Shown: positions 36,688-49,317, counted from the first letter of the stretch. The stretch: DNA of 64,000 nt from Trema orientale (GCA_002914845.1 JXTC01000001.1:4347452-4411451), one strand, 5' to 3'. A program made the numbers and translations. Notes: generated by a model not told the origin, from the letters alone.

Positions 36688-36776
36688 TTGGAGGATCTAT
36701 AGAGATTTCTAATTCTACTTGCTGAATTAAACATACATGAGAGTCGAGAGAGAAAGAAAGAAGGAAAGGAGGACTG

Positions 36777-36788
36777 AAGATATAGGCT
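36777..36788 (-). promoter_or_regulatory. TATA-like site of copy A
   Basis: The minus strand reads AAAAGCCTATATCTTC, similar to GGAAGCCTATAAATTGG before copies C and D and at a comparable distance from the first ATG. Confidence 0.4.
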
Positions 36789-36799
36789 TTTGGATTTTT

Positions 36800-37960
36800 T
36801 TTCTTTTCGATTTATGGAAATTTTGAAATTTGAAATTTGGATATTGTTTTGATTTATCTAAACATTGATTTCATTTTAAAAATTTTAATTAAAAAAAACT
36901 AAATATCGCAAAGAATTTGGCAAAAACTAAAAAAAAAAAAGAGAAAAAGAATCAAAGATGAAAGAAAAGATTTTTTTTTTTTTTTTGTTGAAAGGGAAAG
37001 AAAAGATTTTTCTTTTTTTCTTTTGCGAGAAAGATGGTAGAAAATTAGTAAAAATTAATAAAATTTTTCTTTTTTTAATTAATTTATCATTTGTCTCTTT
37101 TTTCCACTTTTTTCTTTTATTTTTAGTAAATTTTCCGCCTTTTTGAGCCTCTATTTTGAGGGAACGATTTGTATCTTCACGCTATTTTTATTTACCACTA
37201 GTTTCAGGGTACGTGAACGTAAGCCGTCGCTGGATAAAGTTAATTAAAATAATATTTAGTAAAATGAGAATTAATTTGACGTTTTATACAATGATAAATA
37301 TGTTTGAAAAACGACATTTTAGAAATTCTATTTTTTGAAATACAAACTTATGTGGTTGATGTTATTAATTTCTTAATATGATATTAGTAAAAAAATTTTC
37401 CTGGGATATTATATATGGAGAATATTCTGATTGTGATATATTAATAACCTAATACTTACACTTTCAATTCGACGCCAAATATATACAAACTACAAAATTT
37501 GGTTTTCCATGTGTTATAGCATTCAATTTAGAATATAATTCATTAACTCTTTCTATCAAACATGAATTAATGAAAAAAATATCGTATAAATATTTTGCTA
37601 TACATTTGACTTTTACTTCTTGAATCAAGATGGAAACAAACCTATTTTGCTATAGGTTTAACTTTTACTTCTTGAATCAAGATGGACACAAAACTTGTCT
37701 GTAAATATCTTGAGGACCATCAATTATTTAAAAAAAAAAAAATTTCTTTTGGACATGATACAAGCTTACGGACTTAAACTAAAATAGAGTTTTATTTTTC
37801 AAACAAACAACAAACATTAAATATAGAGCATAGGGATAACAAATAAATAATTATACTCTTTAGTTATATTTTTGATGTTTCCAAAAATAAGGTAAAGAAA
37901 GGTTCAATAAAATAATCCAAGTCAAAAGTTATACAATAACTATATTAAAAAGATAAAAAC
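36800..37960. other. Intergenic, no gene recognised
   Basis: AT- and T-rich. A roughly 50-bp imperfect tandem repeat (TTTACTTCTTGAATCAAGATG) lies at 37594-37690. Confidence 0.5.
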
Positions 37961-39800
37961 TGTCACGACCCAAATTCCGGGCCAGCAGTAGAAAAGGAAT
38001 TTTACAAGTGGAAATACGGAAGTTGTTTTTTAAAAAAAAAAAAAATTTGTAAAAGTAGTTTTAAAAGTAAATTCCCACAGTTTTGTGATAACTGTTAGAC
38101 GTAGATTGTAATGAAATTTATAAAACAAACCAAGCATCATCATCAATATTCTCACAATCTAGGTATGATAGTTTTACAGAATGAGTCCGTGAAACGGGTG
38201 CCCTTTAAGTATTAATACAAGCTAAGATAAATAAACAGAGTTATTTTACAATGTTACAAGTTATCAAACAAGGTAACAAGCTCCTCACTAATCTGTTTCT
38301 GAGTTCCTAAGGATACACTGAGCACTACTTAAGAGTGGAAAAATAAAAGGTGAGCATTCACATGGTCAATAGGAATTCAATTACCTTTTTGAATGGATGC
38401 AATTTCCCAAACTTGCATGATTAGTACCTTTAAATCCAATTATAAATCAAGTTTATAAACAATTGAAATCTTGAACAATCCACATATTCAAAACCAAAAC
38501 CAAAACCACATTATTATACATATCATACATTAACAAGATATACGCGTGAGCTCTCATCTTCCCATCATGGTTCTGTAATACCCCTGTAGTAGAGGTATCC
38601 AGCATCCTGATACTACCTGAAGGCGTATGTAAAAACCTGCGCAGGGGCCTAGGTCTCTCACCGAGTACTGTAGCAACTCGCCAGTGATCCAAAATACCAC
38701 GATGCAATAATAGAACTCAAGTGTGTGATGCTATGGTATGTACAACATGTAACAATTTATATAGTAATTATGCATCCTACAAGTAAATCATGCTTTAAAA
38801 TCCCACTTGGTATTATTATAGGATTTACTGTAACATGGGCAGCACATCGCTGTTTTACCCCATAATCACAATTTAAAAATAAGTATAAAATCCACACAGT
38901 CCAATCCCAGTATGATCTAATGTGTTTCTATAATTTATTAAACCATCGCGTAAATCACGATTTTTCATAAATTAATTATAATATAATTATAAATCAAATA
39001 AGTATAAAATCAGGTAATTGAACTCCTACCATGATATGGTAGCTATACCAAGCTAATGATGCTCGAAGAAATTCCGAGTGTTCGAATGGTTATTTCGGAA
39101 TGCCAGTAAGTTCACTTATTCACGTAAAATGGTACTATTTTATATCAAAATTCGTTTCTTGACCTCACTGAGTTCAAATTCGAATTCAGAATTCAGTTTC
39201 GAGGTCCCGAGCCTTAAATGGGCTTTGAAATTGAAAAGTTACAAAAATACTGCTTTTTAGAAATATTTAGATTATTGTCCACTTTTTCAATTCTATAATT
39301 ACCGCATTTCCAGATACTGTTTTAATGTCTACCAAGTGTAATTATTCATGATTTTTATCCCTTTTTCATCTAATATAATTACCTCGGATAAAATAATTTT
39401 CTAAAGAAATAATTATAAAAATCACTTTTAGGAAATATTGGTAAAACGACCAAATTTAGAAAGTACTCACCGGCAGCTAGTTGACGACCGAGACTGGTCG
39501 GCGGCGACGTAACGAAGCTTTACGTACTGGCAGTGTGTGGAGAGGACATCAGATCGTAGTCTGGTGACCAGAAAATGCTGCAGGAGGAGGTACCTTCGCG
39601 GAGGTCTAGCGCCGTAAAATAGAAGAAGATAAAATGGATTATTTTTTCTTTTTCATTTTTTTAAGTGTACCACTTTATCAGGGCTTTACTTAGGTGTAAT
39701 TAGTTTTTTCTTTACTTCACGATTGGCTTTTATCATTCAAATTATCTGAGCTATTGAATATGATCTAATCGCTTGAAGTAAATGATCTCACCTAGGATCA
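37961..39800 (+). mobile_element. TGTCACGA-type LTR-like repeat, copy 1
   Basis: Begins TGTCACGACCCAAATTCCGG, a start common to plant LTR-retrotransposon LTRs. It shares its layout with 50281-53200: the same start, a middle with TATCATACATT-type sequence, then a GC-richer ACTCACCGGCAGC..CGGC block near 39468 that corresponds to the TTACCGGAATTAG block near 52527. No gag-pol. The right end is uncertain. A solo LTR is the simplest reading. Confidence 0.45.
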
Positions 39801-40313
39801 AAAATAAGGGTTCTACTATAGCCTCATTCAGAACTTAATATTCCTTCTATTAATTAATATACTAAATGACATAATACGAATTTCTTTTAATTCTTTATAA
39901 AATTATATGCTTTTTATCATCCATAAATAAAAATTAAAGAAACCCATAAATAATAAGCAATTACTCTAGTTTCGATTTTTTTTTTAATATTCGATTTTCT
40001 TATGATTTTTCTGAAAAATTCTACAAGTTTTATTACCTTGCCCTAATTGAAGTATCCATAAATTCAACCAATTACTCTATTGTATTTAGATTTTTCTTTT
40101 AATGATCTTCTCTAATTAAAATATCCATAATAAGAATTGCTCTATTTTTTTTCCTTTTCTTTAAGAAAATTATGGTTGTAGATCTTTTTTCTTCTTTAAA
40201 CATTTTGATGGTGTCACATATTCTTATGTTTTATCAGTTTTTTAGCCAAAATGTAAAAAATAATATTACATAAATATAAAAATGGATAATGTTAAGATCC
40301 CACTTTTTAGGAT

Positions 40314-40783
40314 TAATTATATTTTTATATCTTGCATTTTGACAGTTTGTTCAGTTTATACCTTATGTAACATTGACCTTGAAATTTCAAATTTATAATA
40401 AATTTATACCATATCTAAGTTAAACATCAATATTGACTATTTGGTTTACAAAACTAAATTAATCTAATTAAAATTAATAATTAAATACAAAATATCAACA
40501 AATTAATTCAAAAAAAAATGCAAGAACCTATTTTTTTAGTATGTAGCTTTAGTTATTAATTTTAAATATAAGCTTTAAATTTGAATTTCTTTTTAAATAT
40601 ATGTGTTTTTAAAGTTTAAAAGAAGTATTTTGGTAAACCAAATGGTAAAAACTGGTATTTGACCTAGAGAGTGTATACATTTGTCACAAGTTTTAAATTT
40701 GATTGTTAATATTGATAATAACCAAAACACAACGTATAAATTGAATAAACAGTCAAAATATAATGTATAAAAATATAATTATC
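40314..40783. mobile_element. 470-bp MITE with 55-bp terminal inverted repeats
   Basis: The left end TTAATTATATTTTTATAT..TTTTGACAGTTTGTTCAG is an imperfect reverse complement of the right end. The arms are long and the interior is non-coding. The right arm recurs at 50195-50249. Confidence 0.65.
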
Positions 40784-43700
40784 TTCATTTTTTATTCCAC
40801 CATTTTAATACCACCTTATATGATATATGACTCCGTAATCCATCTCATTTGCCATATCATCCATTTTAGTTGGTATTTTCAAATAAACCTTTTTTTTTTT
40901 CCTCCTAAAATTATAGCCGCTTAACCTAGTTTTAACGTGAAAGACTAAACCCCACCCCCCCCCAAAAAAAAAAAAAAAATCAACATGAACGTCGAATTAT
41001 TTTACCAATATTGTTCAACAAATCCAATTCACAATCAACAATCTCTTCAATGGCCTTGAACGAAAGGTGAGTTTGTATACCAATCTTAGGTACTTTTGAA
41101 AGACATCATTGTTATACCAAAATTTTGTTAGGATCATTTTTAAGGTTTTGTATTCTATATATTAAGTATGATCGGGACCTATAACTTTCAAAGAAAGATA
41201 ATTTATATTTAATTGCTAAGATATTTATACCGTATCAGACAAAATGGAGCAAGTATCTCATTACTACCCCGATTACATAAAAGATGTTATCTAATATATA
41301 ATTTCTATTGATTACAATCCTGTTTATGAAAGATGTCTTATTCTATAAATAACATTCCCTCTTACTTGTTTCATACATAAATTAGTTTCCAAAAGGAGAA
41401 TAGGTGTAATTCCTACAATGGGAATACAGAATAGAAATTAGAGAATTGATATACTATTGTAAATCATTTTCAACTTAGTCAAATATACTCATCGGTAGAG
41501 CAAAACAAAAAATAAATACTGAAAACTCACCATATATATCTAAAAATATTAAATGAACCCCTAGAATAGAGAAAAAATTAATGTGAGAACTTGCATTCAA
41601 TTAAAAGTCTCAAAGGCTAAGTTTATCAAATTATATATATAACCCAAAAAAAAAAAATCTAAACCAAATTATCAAAGCTCGAGGTTTTTGCATGAACAGA
41701 ACATTTCAAAAATTAAATAATCCGAAAATAAAAATTGAAAAAAATTATTTAAAATATTTTATGAATAACTTAAAAGTATGTATCTTGGTTGAGTTTTTAG
41801 TTTTAGGTTGGAATTTGCTGTGATTTTAACTTTTTTTTTTAACCAAAGGGACGGAATTTTGATAATTTTGTTTAAGTTTATTTAGTTAATTATATCTTAA
41901 AATTTTGTGTTTTGTCTATATCTTAACTTGAAGTGACAAGTTGTCTTTTTGCACAAATTTCCCCATTAGATAAGTACGCAATATGCGATTAGTACATATA
42001 TATTGCAGAGAATTTGATAGTTAAATCTGAAAATTTTGTATAACCAAAAATAAAATTCTGAGGTTCCTATACATAATATTTCTGGAGGATGTACAGGAGT
42101 TTTTGTTAAAAGTTGACAAATTACAGGGTTTTTAAATATTGTGATTTCCCCAAAAATTATCTTGATCAAAAGATATTGGGGGAGTTCGGGGGACGCACAT
42201 ATTGACTCTACTGGTAGGGCTTTTTTAGCAACTCTCATTAGACACGAGTTGAGTGGAGTAATTACCATTGAGCTCATTCTGTCTAAACAAAAAATAAATA
42301 ATAAAATGAAACATTATACAGCTTTAAAAAAATGAAAACGAGAAAATAAGAGAGTAAATTAAAAACAAGCTTGCTCAGAGTAGAATCCCAAGTCCCAATT
42401 CGTGATTAACAAGAATAAGTTTGCCTCCCCCTGTTCAAGATTGATAAATTTGTAACTTTGTTTCGCATAATACATTTTAATTAATGGTCTCAATCTGTTT
42501 GATGTCGAAGACCATGAGTTGTGTTTCTATATACCGTTCACTATTTATGAATGAATTCCACTTTAACGTGGAATAACTGATCTTAAACTTTTTTTTTTTT
42601 GGTCTAGGTTTATAAAACTAAATTCCTAGGACAGTTTGAATCACTTAATTATGTGTGTTTCCAATCAAATCATACCAAACATTTTTTGCTTGAAATTCAT
42701 ACCAAACATTTGAACAAAAATAATAAAGATACGTAGCGAGTACCATTAATTAGCTGATCAAGAAGGACCATATCTCTATATTCACAGCAAGTTTAATTTT
42801 TGTCTGTAGTAGTGAGACGAATTATTACTCTGACTTTCAAATAGCTTTTCCCAAGAATGAAAAGGGAACCAATGATATATATACATATATAAGCATTTTC
42901 AACGTACATGCACCCATATTAATCCACAAAACTTTTAGATTTAAAGACACTGGGAAATAACTGACTACTTTCCTTCGCTTGCTTTGTTTATTTTATGTTA
43001 TTAAGCAAGGGATCTTGGAAAGAATTTTATAATTTTTTTAGCCATCTTATTCTTTGTAATAATCTATGCGATTACATAAAGTATACATAGCTATAGTCCC
43101 ATCATATTAATCCGCTGTATAATGTTATATGCAATCAATCTGAGTCCAGTAATTTTAGGAGACCTAAAATATTGGACTCACAGAGGAAGATGGGAGAGAA
43201 AAAGAGATAAAATTCTCAAGATATTAACAATCTCATTAGATAATATAACATCTCAATATATATGCCAGTCTCATCAAAACATGAGAAAAATTCTAGCTAA
43301 GAAAAAGAATACATAACTTTTAAGTGGACATTAGTGAAAACGACAAAAGGGCTGCAGACAAATTTTTAATGTGAGTATAAGGAAAAGGGAAAGTATCAAA
43401 ATCTTACAAGCACATCCCAACTAGGTTAGCACCCACATGCAAGATAATCCTATGCTACTTTCTAAACCTAATATATCAAGAGAAAAATAAGATGGTATTC
43501 AAACAAAGCAGTAGACTAAGTCTAAAAAGAAATAAAAAAAACATATAAGCCCACACGGAGGGATCCATATAGTCATGCCAAGACAATCCTATTGGATGAA
43601 CCCTCCAGCAATGCCTCGTTAAAACCCTACTAGAGCAAAACCTAGTGGAAAAAAACTCTAGAAGGGAAAAAGAGTACATTACTTTACATAATAAACAGTC

Positions 43701-43841
43701 AACGAAAACAATAAAAAAGCCAGGAGACATGTTCGACTAAAGTCTTGAGAAGCATTGCCACTACTAGTCAAGTGAATCTAGAACCCCAGGTCTGCCAACT
43801 TGATTTTCTTAGAATAGTGTGTTCAGATTACTCCCATGTGT
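40784..43841. other. Intergenic, no gene recognised
   Basis: AT-rich with a C10A16 run near 40950-40976. A segment at about 43560-43680 (AATGCCTCGTTAAAACCCTA, then a GGGAAAAAGAGTAC motif) resembles repeat sequence often seen in plant intergenic DNA, but I cannot assign it to a family. Confidence 0.4.
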
Positions 43842-44609
43842 TCAGAATACTCTCACGAGTACTTCACCCGAAGGCAAACGAATCTTGAAAACCTTGATCG
43901 CTTTATATTGATCGCACTTTGCCTTCTGATCAGTAGAGCTGCTATTCTTTTTCTCCCTAGTCAATTCTCTAATGTAAAGAGTCTTCCACTTCTGACGTAA
44001 TTTTGAAGCCATTGATCGGATTTTTTCATTAGGATGTTTCTTGATTAGCGGTAGAAGTCTTTGCCCTACCTGAAGAAATATACGATATAATAATAAGTGA
44101 TTGACCTTTCCTTTATTATCTTAACAATTAATAATAACTTAGGGCAAAAGAAAGAAAAAAGAAAAGGAAAACTAAAACGAAAACGAAAACGAAAAAGAAA
44201 AGAAGAAGTTAAAAACGTGAATGATGATTACAAATTAAGCAAAATTTTCTGTTCTTGAAGTGGAAATACGAAAAAAAAAAACATATAAATATTTATTACC
44301 TTCGTGATATATATGAATGGTTTTTGTAAGGGTTTCTTTCTTTAAAGATGGAAAATACTATATATGGAAAATACTTGGAAAGAATATTGAAACAAGAATC
44401 TAATAAACAACATGAATCAAGTTAGAAAAAACATAAAAATATACCTTAGTAGATTCAAGAAGATGCTTGTTTATAGGGAAAGATCCAAGTTTCTTCAAAG
44501 CATCCACGCACCGTGAAACTTCTGCTCCATTCGGGGATACCTTAGGGCATGCTGCGACATCGGCTGCCTTCTTCATCGACTCAAACAATTTCAGAAATTC
44601 TTTCTCCAT
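43842..44609 (-). CDS. Small protein with a stand-alone TFIIS N-terminal (LW) domain
   Basis: Exon 1 is 44609-44445 and exon 2 is 44069-43842, with intron ends AAG|GTATAT and TTCAG|GTAGGG in phase 0, giving 130 aa. Residues 1-90 follow the TFIIS N-terminal domain of plant elongation factor TFIIS: EFLKLFESMKKAADVA, VSRCVDALKKLGSFPIN, VGQRLLPLIKKHP and MASKLRQKWKTL. The domain binds the transcription machinery. In full TFIIS it is followed by the Pol II-binding domain and a zinc ribbon, both absent here. Instead the protein ends with about 45 residues, a basic stretch and IRLPSGEVLVRVF. It could be a TFIIS-derived truncated gene or a member of the IWS1/MED26-like small LW-domain proteins. It lies between F-box copies A and B, on the same strand. 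Both exons are intact. Confidence 0.8.
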
Positions 44610-44744
44610 TACTCAATTTAGATTCTCAGCCCCAAAAACACCAAATTTTTCTCGCAAGAAACTAATCGACTAGTAAGGATTTGGAAATATATATTGCAGG
44701 AGTACGAATATCACTAGGTTTCTTTTAGTTAAGGTTTTGAGTTA

Positions 44745-44757
44745 CCATATATATAAC
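44745..44757 (-). promoter_or_regulatory. TATA box of the TFIIS-domain gene
   Basis: The minus strand reads GTTATATATATGG about 140 nt upstream of the start codon. Confidence 0.4.
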
Positions 44758-45061
44758 ATTATGTGTAGGGCGGTGATGTTTTAGCCTTATCGGTGAGGAC
44801 ACGTAGCTTAATAGGGATTGGTTAGAATAAATTGTGTCCCACATAACAAAGAACTTAAGTCGTGTCACACTTGATCGATCATTGCCCTTTTTCTCTCTTT
44901 CTATTTCCCTTGACGTTAATTTACCACAATGCAATCATTAGTTTCTATCTTTCCTTTTTGAGAACTGGCATGAAAATCGTCAAAGCTTGACTAAAATTCA
45001 ATTCTAGAATTGCCTTAAAAAAATATATATTCAGAAAATAATAATTTAAAAAAAAAAACTT

Positions 45062-45640
45062 GGCTTATTGCCCCTATGCAAGTCCTGTATATTTTCATCC
45101 AACAGTGTAGAAAGCCCAAGAATTGCCCCTGTATACTATGGTACTTATAAACTTAAAGTTTTTTAAGATTTTAATCCCTGCTGGTTAGTTAGACGACTTT
45201 CAATTTTATATTTATGAATGAAATTATAAATAATAGTTTTATTTATGTTCTTTTTTCAGGGGATTTTATTTATATTTCTAACTTTTAAAAACAATAAACT
45301 AGCTTGTATGGTAACTCACGAATTCAATTTGAATTTTAGAAACTGAAAACACAACACGCTTGATAGAGAGGGAGAAATAAAATCTATATATATACATACG
45401 AAATACATCAAGAAAAAAAATTCCATTCCAGCCCACAAAGTGAAAAGGTGAAACGAAGTAAGTATCTGAAAGAGACATCACAACAAAACAAAACGAGCCT
45501 TGACAAGTAATAATAGTAACAGAGTAACAGTGCAGCTTGTTTAGGATATTGTTTTCGGGTTTCTTTTTCTTTTCTTGAAAGTAAAAATTTAGAAATTTTC
45601 TCCAGAACCATATTGAGAAGATCTCCACATATATTTCACC
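45062..45640 (-). pseudogene. Orphan intron relic of the F-box/LRR family
   Basis: Contains AAGAATTGCCCCTGTA..TTTTTTAAGA..AATCCCTG (45117-45180), matching 55678-55742 in the intron of copy C. It also has CATATTGAGAAGATCTCCAC (about 45610-45632), matching the intron start of copies C and D (near 56250, 56680 and 61340). No exon is found on either side, so this looks like what remains of a lost gene copy. Confidence 0.45.
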
Positions 45641-46249
45641 TCTAAAACAAATATTAACAAAACTAGAAACACCTATTCAACTCTCTCAAAAAATTCTGCA
45701 ACGAGTACAAGACTGCTTGAAGCCAGTAGAAACAAATGGTTTGAATTAGACTGTAGAACCTGGGAAATATACGCTAATTTCTTATTACCACAAGTATAGA
45801 TATCTCAATTGAACTGGTGCTTCAGACTAGAATGTCTAGTGGGCATAACTCATAATTAAGGAGCATAAAATACAACATTTTGTCAGAAAACAAGGAATAA
45901 AAAGATAAGCATAAAGATCCCCACAAAGTTGGATCAAATGAAAAGTAACGAAACTTCTTATTATGTTAAACTAATAAGCATACGAACCTTTTTTCGACTA
46001 ACTAAAAAGGCGAAAAATACACACACATACACATGCAAAACACATAACAGGGAATCCTGAATTTGAAGATTGCATTTCGGCTATCCAATATCATTGAAAA
46101 CCGAAACTCCAACACAGCAGCACATGATCACTTGGCGGAACTGAGGTCTAGAGTCTCTGCAAACTGCTTATGTACACACACATCCTCTATATATGACATG
46201 CACAAATGGAAGAACGAAACAGTGATTCTGCAGTCACCACAACGAAGCA

Positions 46250-47703
46250 TTAATCACTCGAAATAGTCCTAGATCCCTCAGAATCATCATCAAGCATGGT
46301 AGAATCATCATAGTCAAAGGAATCAGCCCCACTTGAGAATCCAAAACACTCAAAGTCAACATCCTCAGGATACTCATCAAAATCGGAAAAGCAAGAGGGA
46401 TAGCCTTCCAGATTAAATGATCCGCAACCCGGGTAATCCTCAGGATACTCATCAAAATAAGAAGAGCAAGAAGGGTAGTAGTACTCTTCTGCAAATGATC
46501 CAAAGTCCGAACAATGATAATCCTCAGGACCGGTTATAAATCCATAGTCCTTGGTTGAATCATTAGGAAGCCGCAGATATTTAATCTGCTCAAAACACCT
46601 CTTTCCCAAATCTCCTTTCAAATCAATATTGAGACATCGGCGCAGGTCAAGCGATTCAAGATGAGGACAACCATCAAGAATAGCTTGCAAGCCCATGTTA
46701 GTCATCAGATTTCCAATAAGCTGCAAGTGGCGTAGATCAGACATGTTTTTACTGATAATAAATACTTCTGCATTAATCTCTGCCTCCTCATCAGGTTCTA
46801 TGGGCAAATTACAAGCTTCGCAGTTCAATTTTAGTGACTTTAAACGAGTACAACAGCGCCCAACAGCTTCAAGAGGTTCTAGTGAGAATGGGCAGAGGGT
46901 AAGATCAAGCTCCTCCAACAGTGGAAGCTTTGCAATGGTTTCAATAAATCCCTCATCTGAAACATAATTGCAGCAATGAAGTCGAAGGCATTTGATTTGA
47001 CTAGATCTGTTAAAAAAGTCAGCGAAACGAACAAAGACAGGGCAAGTTAGCAACAATATAGACAAGGTAATTAAACTTTTGCATAAAACGTGTTCGTTCT
47101 TGAGATTTAGATATGAAGATTTCAACTTATGTGCTGTGAAGCTATAATGGGAAACAAGTGCCTATAAAGTGTCTTGATTTCGGACCACAATACCTCACAA
47201 TTCAGGGAAAGCTATTTAGTGACGTGCCCTCTATGAGAAGGGGGGAAAAAATAAAAAGGAGGATAAACTATATTTAAGAATATAGAATTGCTTATCTATA
47301 TGGAAAATCCGGTGTGCCAAGTAGTTTCATTTGGAACCAGTGACATGCAAAATCATTCTCAAAGTGCAAGGCAGCCGAGATGCAGACAATGATAACTACT
47401 TAACAATGTCGTTCACAATGCAAAATCAATATTTCATGAACAACATTGCCTTGCAGCCAACGAAAAAGCAACAAAGTGACAAAGTATCCCAATAAGTGTC
47501 ATATTAGCACCCAAAAAAAAAAAAACCATCCTCAATACTTTGTTTGGAAATTGGATTTTGCTGGAAAATATTTTTGAAACTTTTCTCTTTAACAATCTAT
47601 TTGTAAAAATCCTATATACACAAAAGTCTAATGAAATTTAACTCCGCAAATGATAGCAAACCCATAAATTGTAGATTTAAAGGCAACACTAAATCTTCCG
47701 CAA

Positions 47704-47758
<55 letters not shown>

Positions 47759-48103
47759 TAAAAGAGAAAGAGAAATAGAATACATACGGTGATGTAGTTA
47801 AGCAAATCATCGTTACCGAAGTATTCAATAGTGATATCGACCAGTTGGCCGCAACTGCGGTCCACGGCGAGGCGGCAGAGCCGGTCCAAGTTCATGTCGA
47901 GACCCGATTCGCCGATGTTATACATGTCAATGGTGCGCCACACCAGAGGATCCTTACAGATCTCGAGCCACGTCTTGCAGACTATCTGAACATTGTCGAT
48001 GATGTCGATGGTGCGTGCGCAACCGAGAGAGTATCGATGCCGTCACCTCTCGCGGCAGTTCCAGCCAGTTGCGCCGCGGGTTTGGGACCGAGGAAGACGA
48101 CAT
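46250..48103 (-). pseudogene. SKIP19/FBL23-like F-box/LRR gene with frameshifted F-box (copy B)
   Basis: Exon 1 is 48103-47788 and exon 2 is 47006-46250. The ATG at 48103 opens MSSSSVPNPRRNWLELPREV and the F-box start ASILSRL. A GCAC tandem duplication (plus-strand GTGCGTGC, 48011-48018) then shifts the frame by 4 nt. The true continuation (TIDIIDNVQIVCKTWLEICK, then DPLVWRTIDMYN) lies in another frame and runs to the donor ACC|GTATGT. Exon 2 (252 codons) is open and keeps the LRRs LLEELDLTLC, LKSLKLNC, LRHLQLIGN and LESLDLRRC, plus an acidic Tyr/Pro-rich tail with an internal repeat. The donor leaves phase 0 where exon 2 expects phase 2, a second disruption. Probably a pseudogene, unless the 4-nt duplication is an assembly error and an alternative splice is used. 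Confidence 0.75.
47706..47755. repeat. AT microsatellite in the intron of copy B
   Basis: An almost pure AT dinucleotide run of about 48 bp. Confidence 0.95.
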
Positions 48104-48267
48104 GGGAACCCGATGGTAAAGTGGGGAACAATTGGGATTAGGGTCTTGAAGAGGCGGGAAGAAGGAAATGGAACTTGATTTTGATTTTAATTTCGATTAT
48201 GGGAAACCATATTTGTCGGTCTCACAGTGTCGTTAACCAAAACTACCCTTTTAGAATTGGCCTTATA

Positions 48268-48532
48268 GAATTATAGAAATAGGACCAAATTTTGTGTCGA
48301 TTTAAGTAAATATCTTTTTATTAAATGTTATAGTAAAATATCTGGTACATATCTTTATATACTAAGTATAATTCAGTATATTTCAGTATAAATTAGTAGA
48401 TAAACATATTTATTAAGTGTAAAAATTAAAAAATATATATATTTGAATATTTAGCTATAAAATTTAAAAAATAGACATCTACTTAATTAAATTTAAAATA
48501 TTCGTCATCTACTTAAATTTCTCTTTAGAAAT
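48268..48532. repeat. Dispersed repeat, copy 2
   Basis: Same block order as 4108-4384, diverged, lying just upstream of copy B. Class unknown. Confidence 0.55.
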
Positions 48533-49317
48533 TTAAATATATACACTCAAAACTAAATAACAAATAATTTGAAAATTCTAATTTTTCAAAAAAAAAATTA
48601 AAAACTGGTGCACTCCCATTCCTCTTCCCCAACTCCATCCCCTCCTTCTACAATAAAATATCGTTAAATAAATATTAGATAAATTAATAATCTCGGTTAA
48701 ACAATAAAAAAAATTTGGTCCAAATTCGAGCCAATATACTAAATTAATTTTCTCGTAAAATACATAAGATAATAATTTTTTTTTTTTGTAATTCCTTTAG
48801 GACATCAAATATATAAATTAATAATTGATTAAATATATAAAAGAAATAATATATAAACATTCATAACATTGATGAATTTTTTTTTCTTCTAAATAACTTC
48901 TATTTTATTAATTTTTATTTTTCAAAATACATCTACGGTTATTTACTTACGACTTGTACTTAATTGAACTCAGTCCCATCTCTAGTTTTTATAATGCATC
49001 TAATATATTCGTTATATGATTTAGAATCAATTTATAATTATTTGAATTTTAAAAATAAAATTAATGACTATTCATAGATATTATGTTCAATGTTTTAACT
49101 TTTTATGAATACTAAAAATTAACTTTTAGAATTTTATTAATGTACAAAATAATATATATATATTTTTATGCATATACACATTAACTTTTAGGCTTCTTTG
49201 CCTGCATACTTATATACACTTGGACTATATCTGATTTTTATTATTATATGTCATATATGTATTTTAGAGAAAAAACATTTACAAGTATTAAACTCATAGC
49301 ACTTTTTTAAATTAAAA
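48533..49317. other. Intergenic, no gene recognised
   Basis: Very AT-rich, no coding signature up to the assembly gap. Confidence 0.5.

Noticed and set aside
47845..48178. Plus-strand frames of 61-98 codons opposite copy B exon 1
   Set aside because: Antisense shadows of a GC-rich coding exon. Similar frames opposite copies C and D (56869-57147, 61454-61792) were rejected for the same reason.
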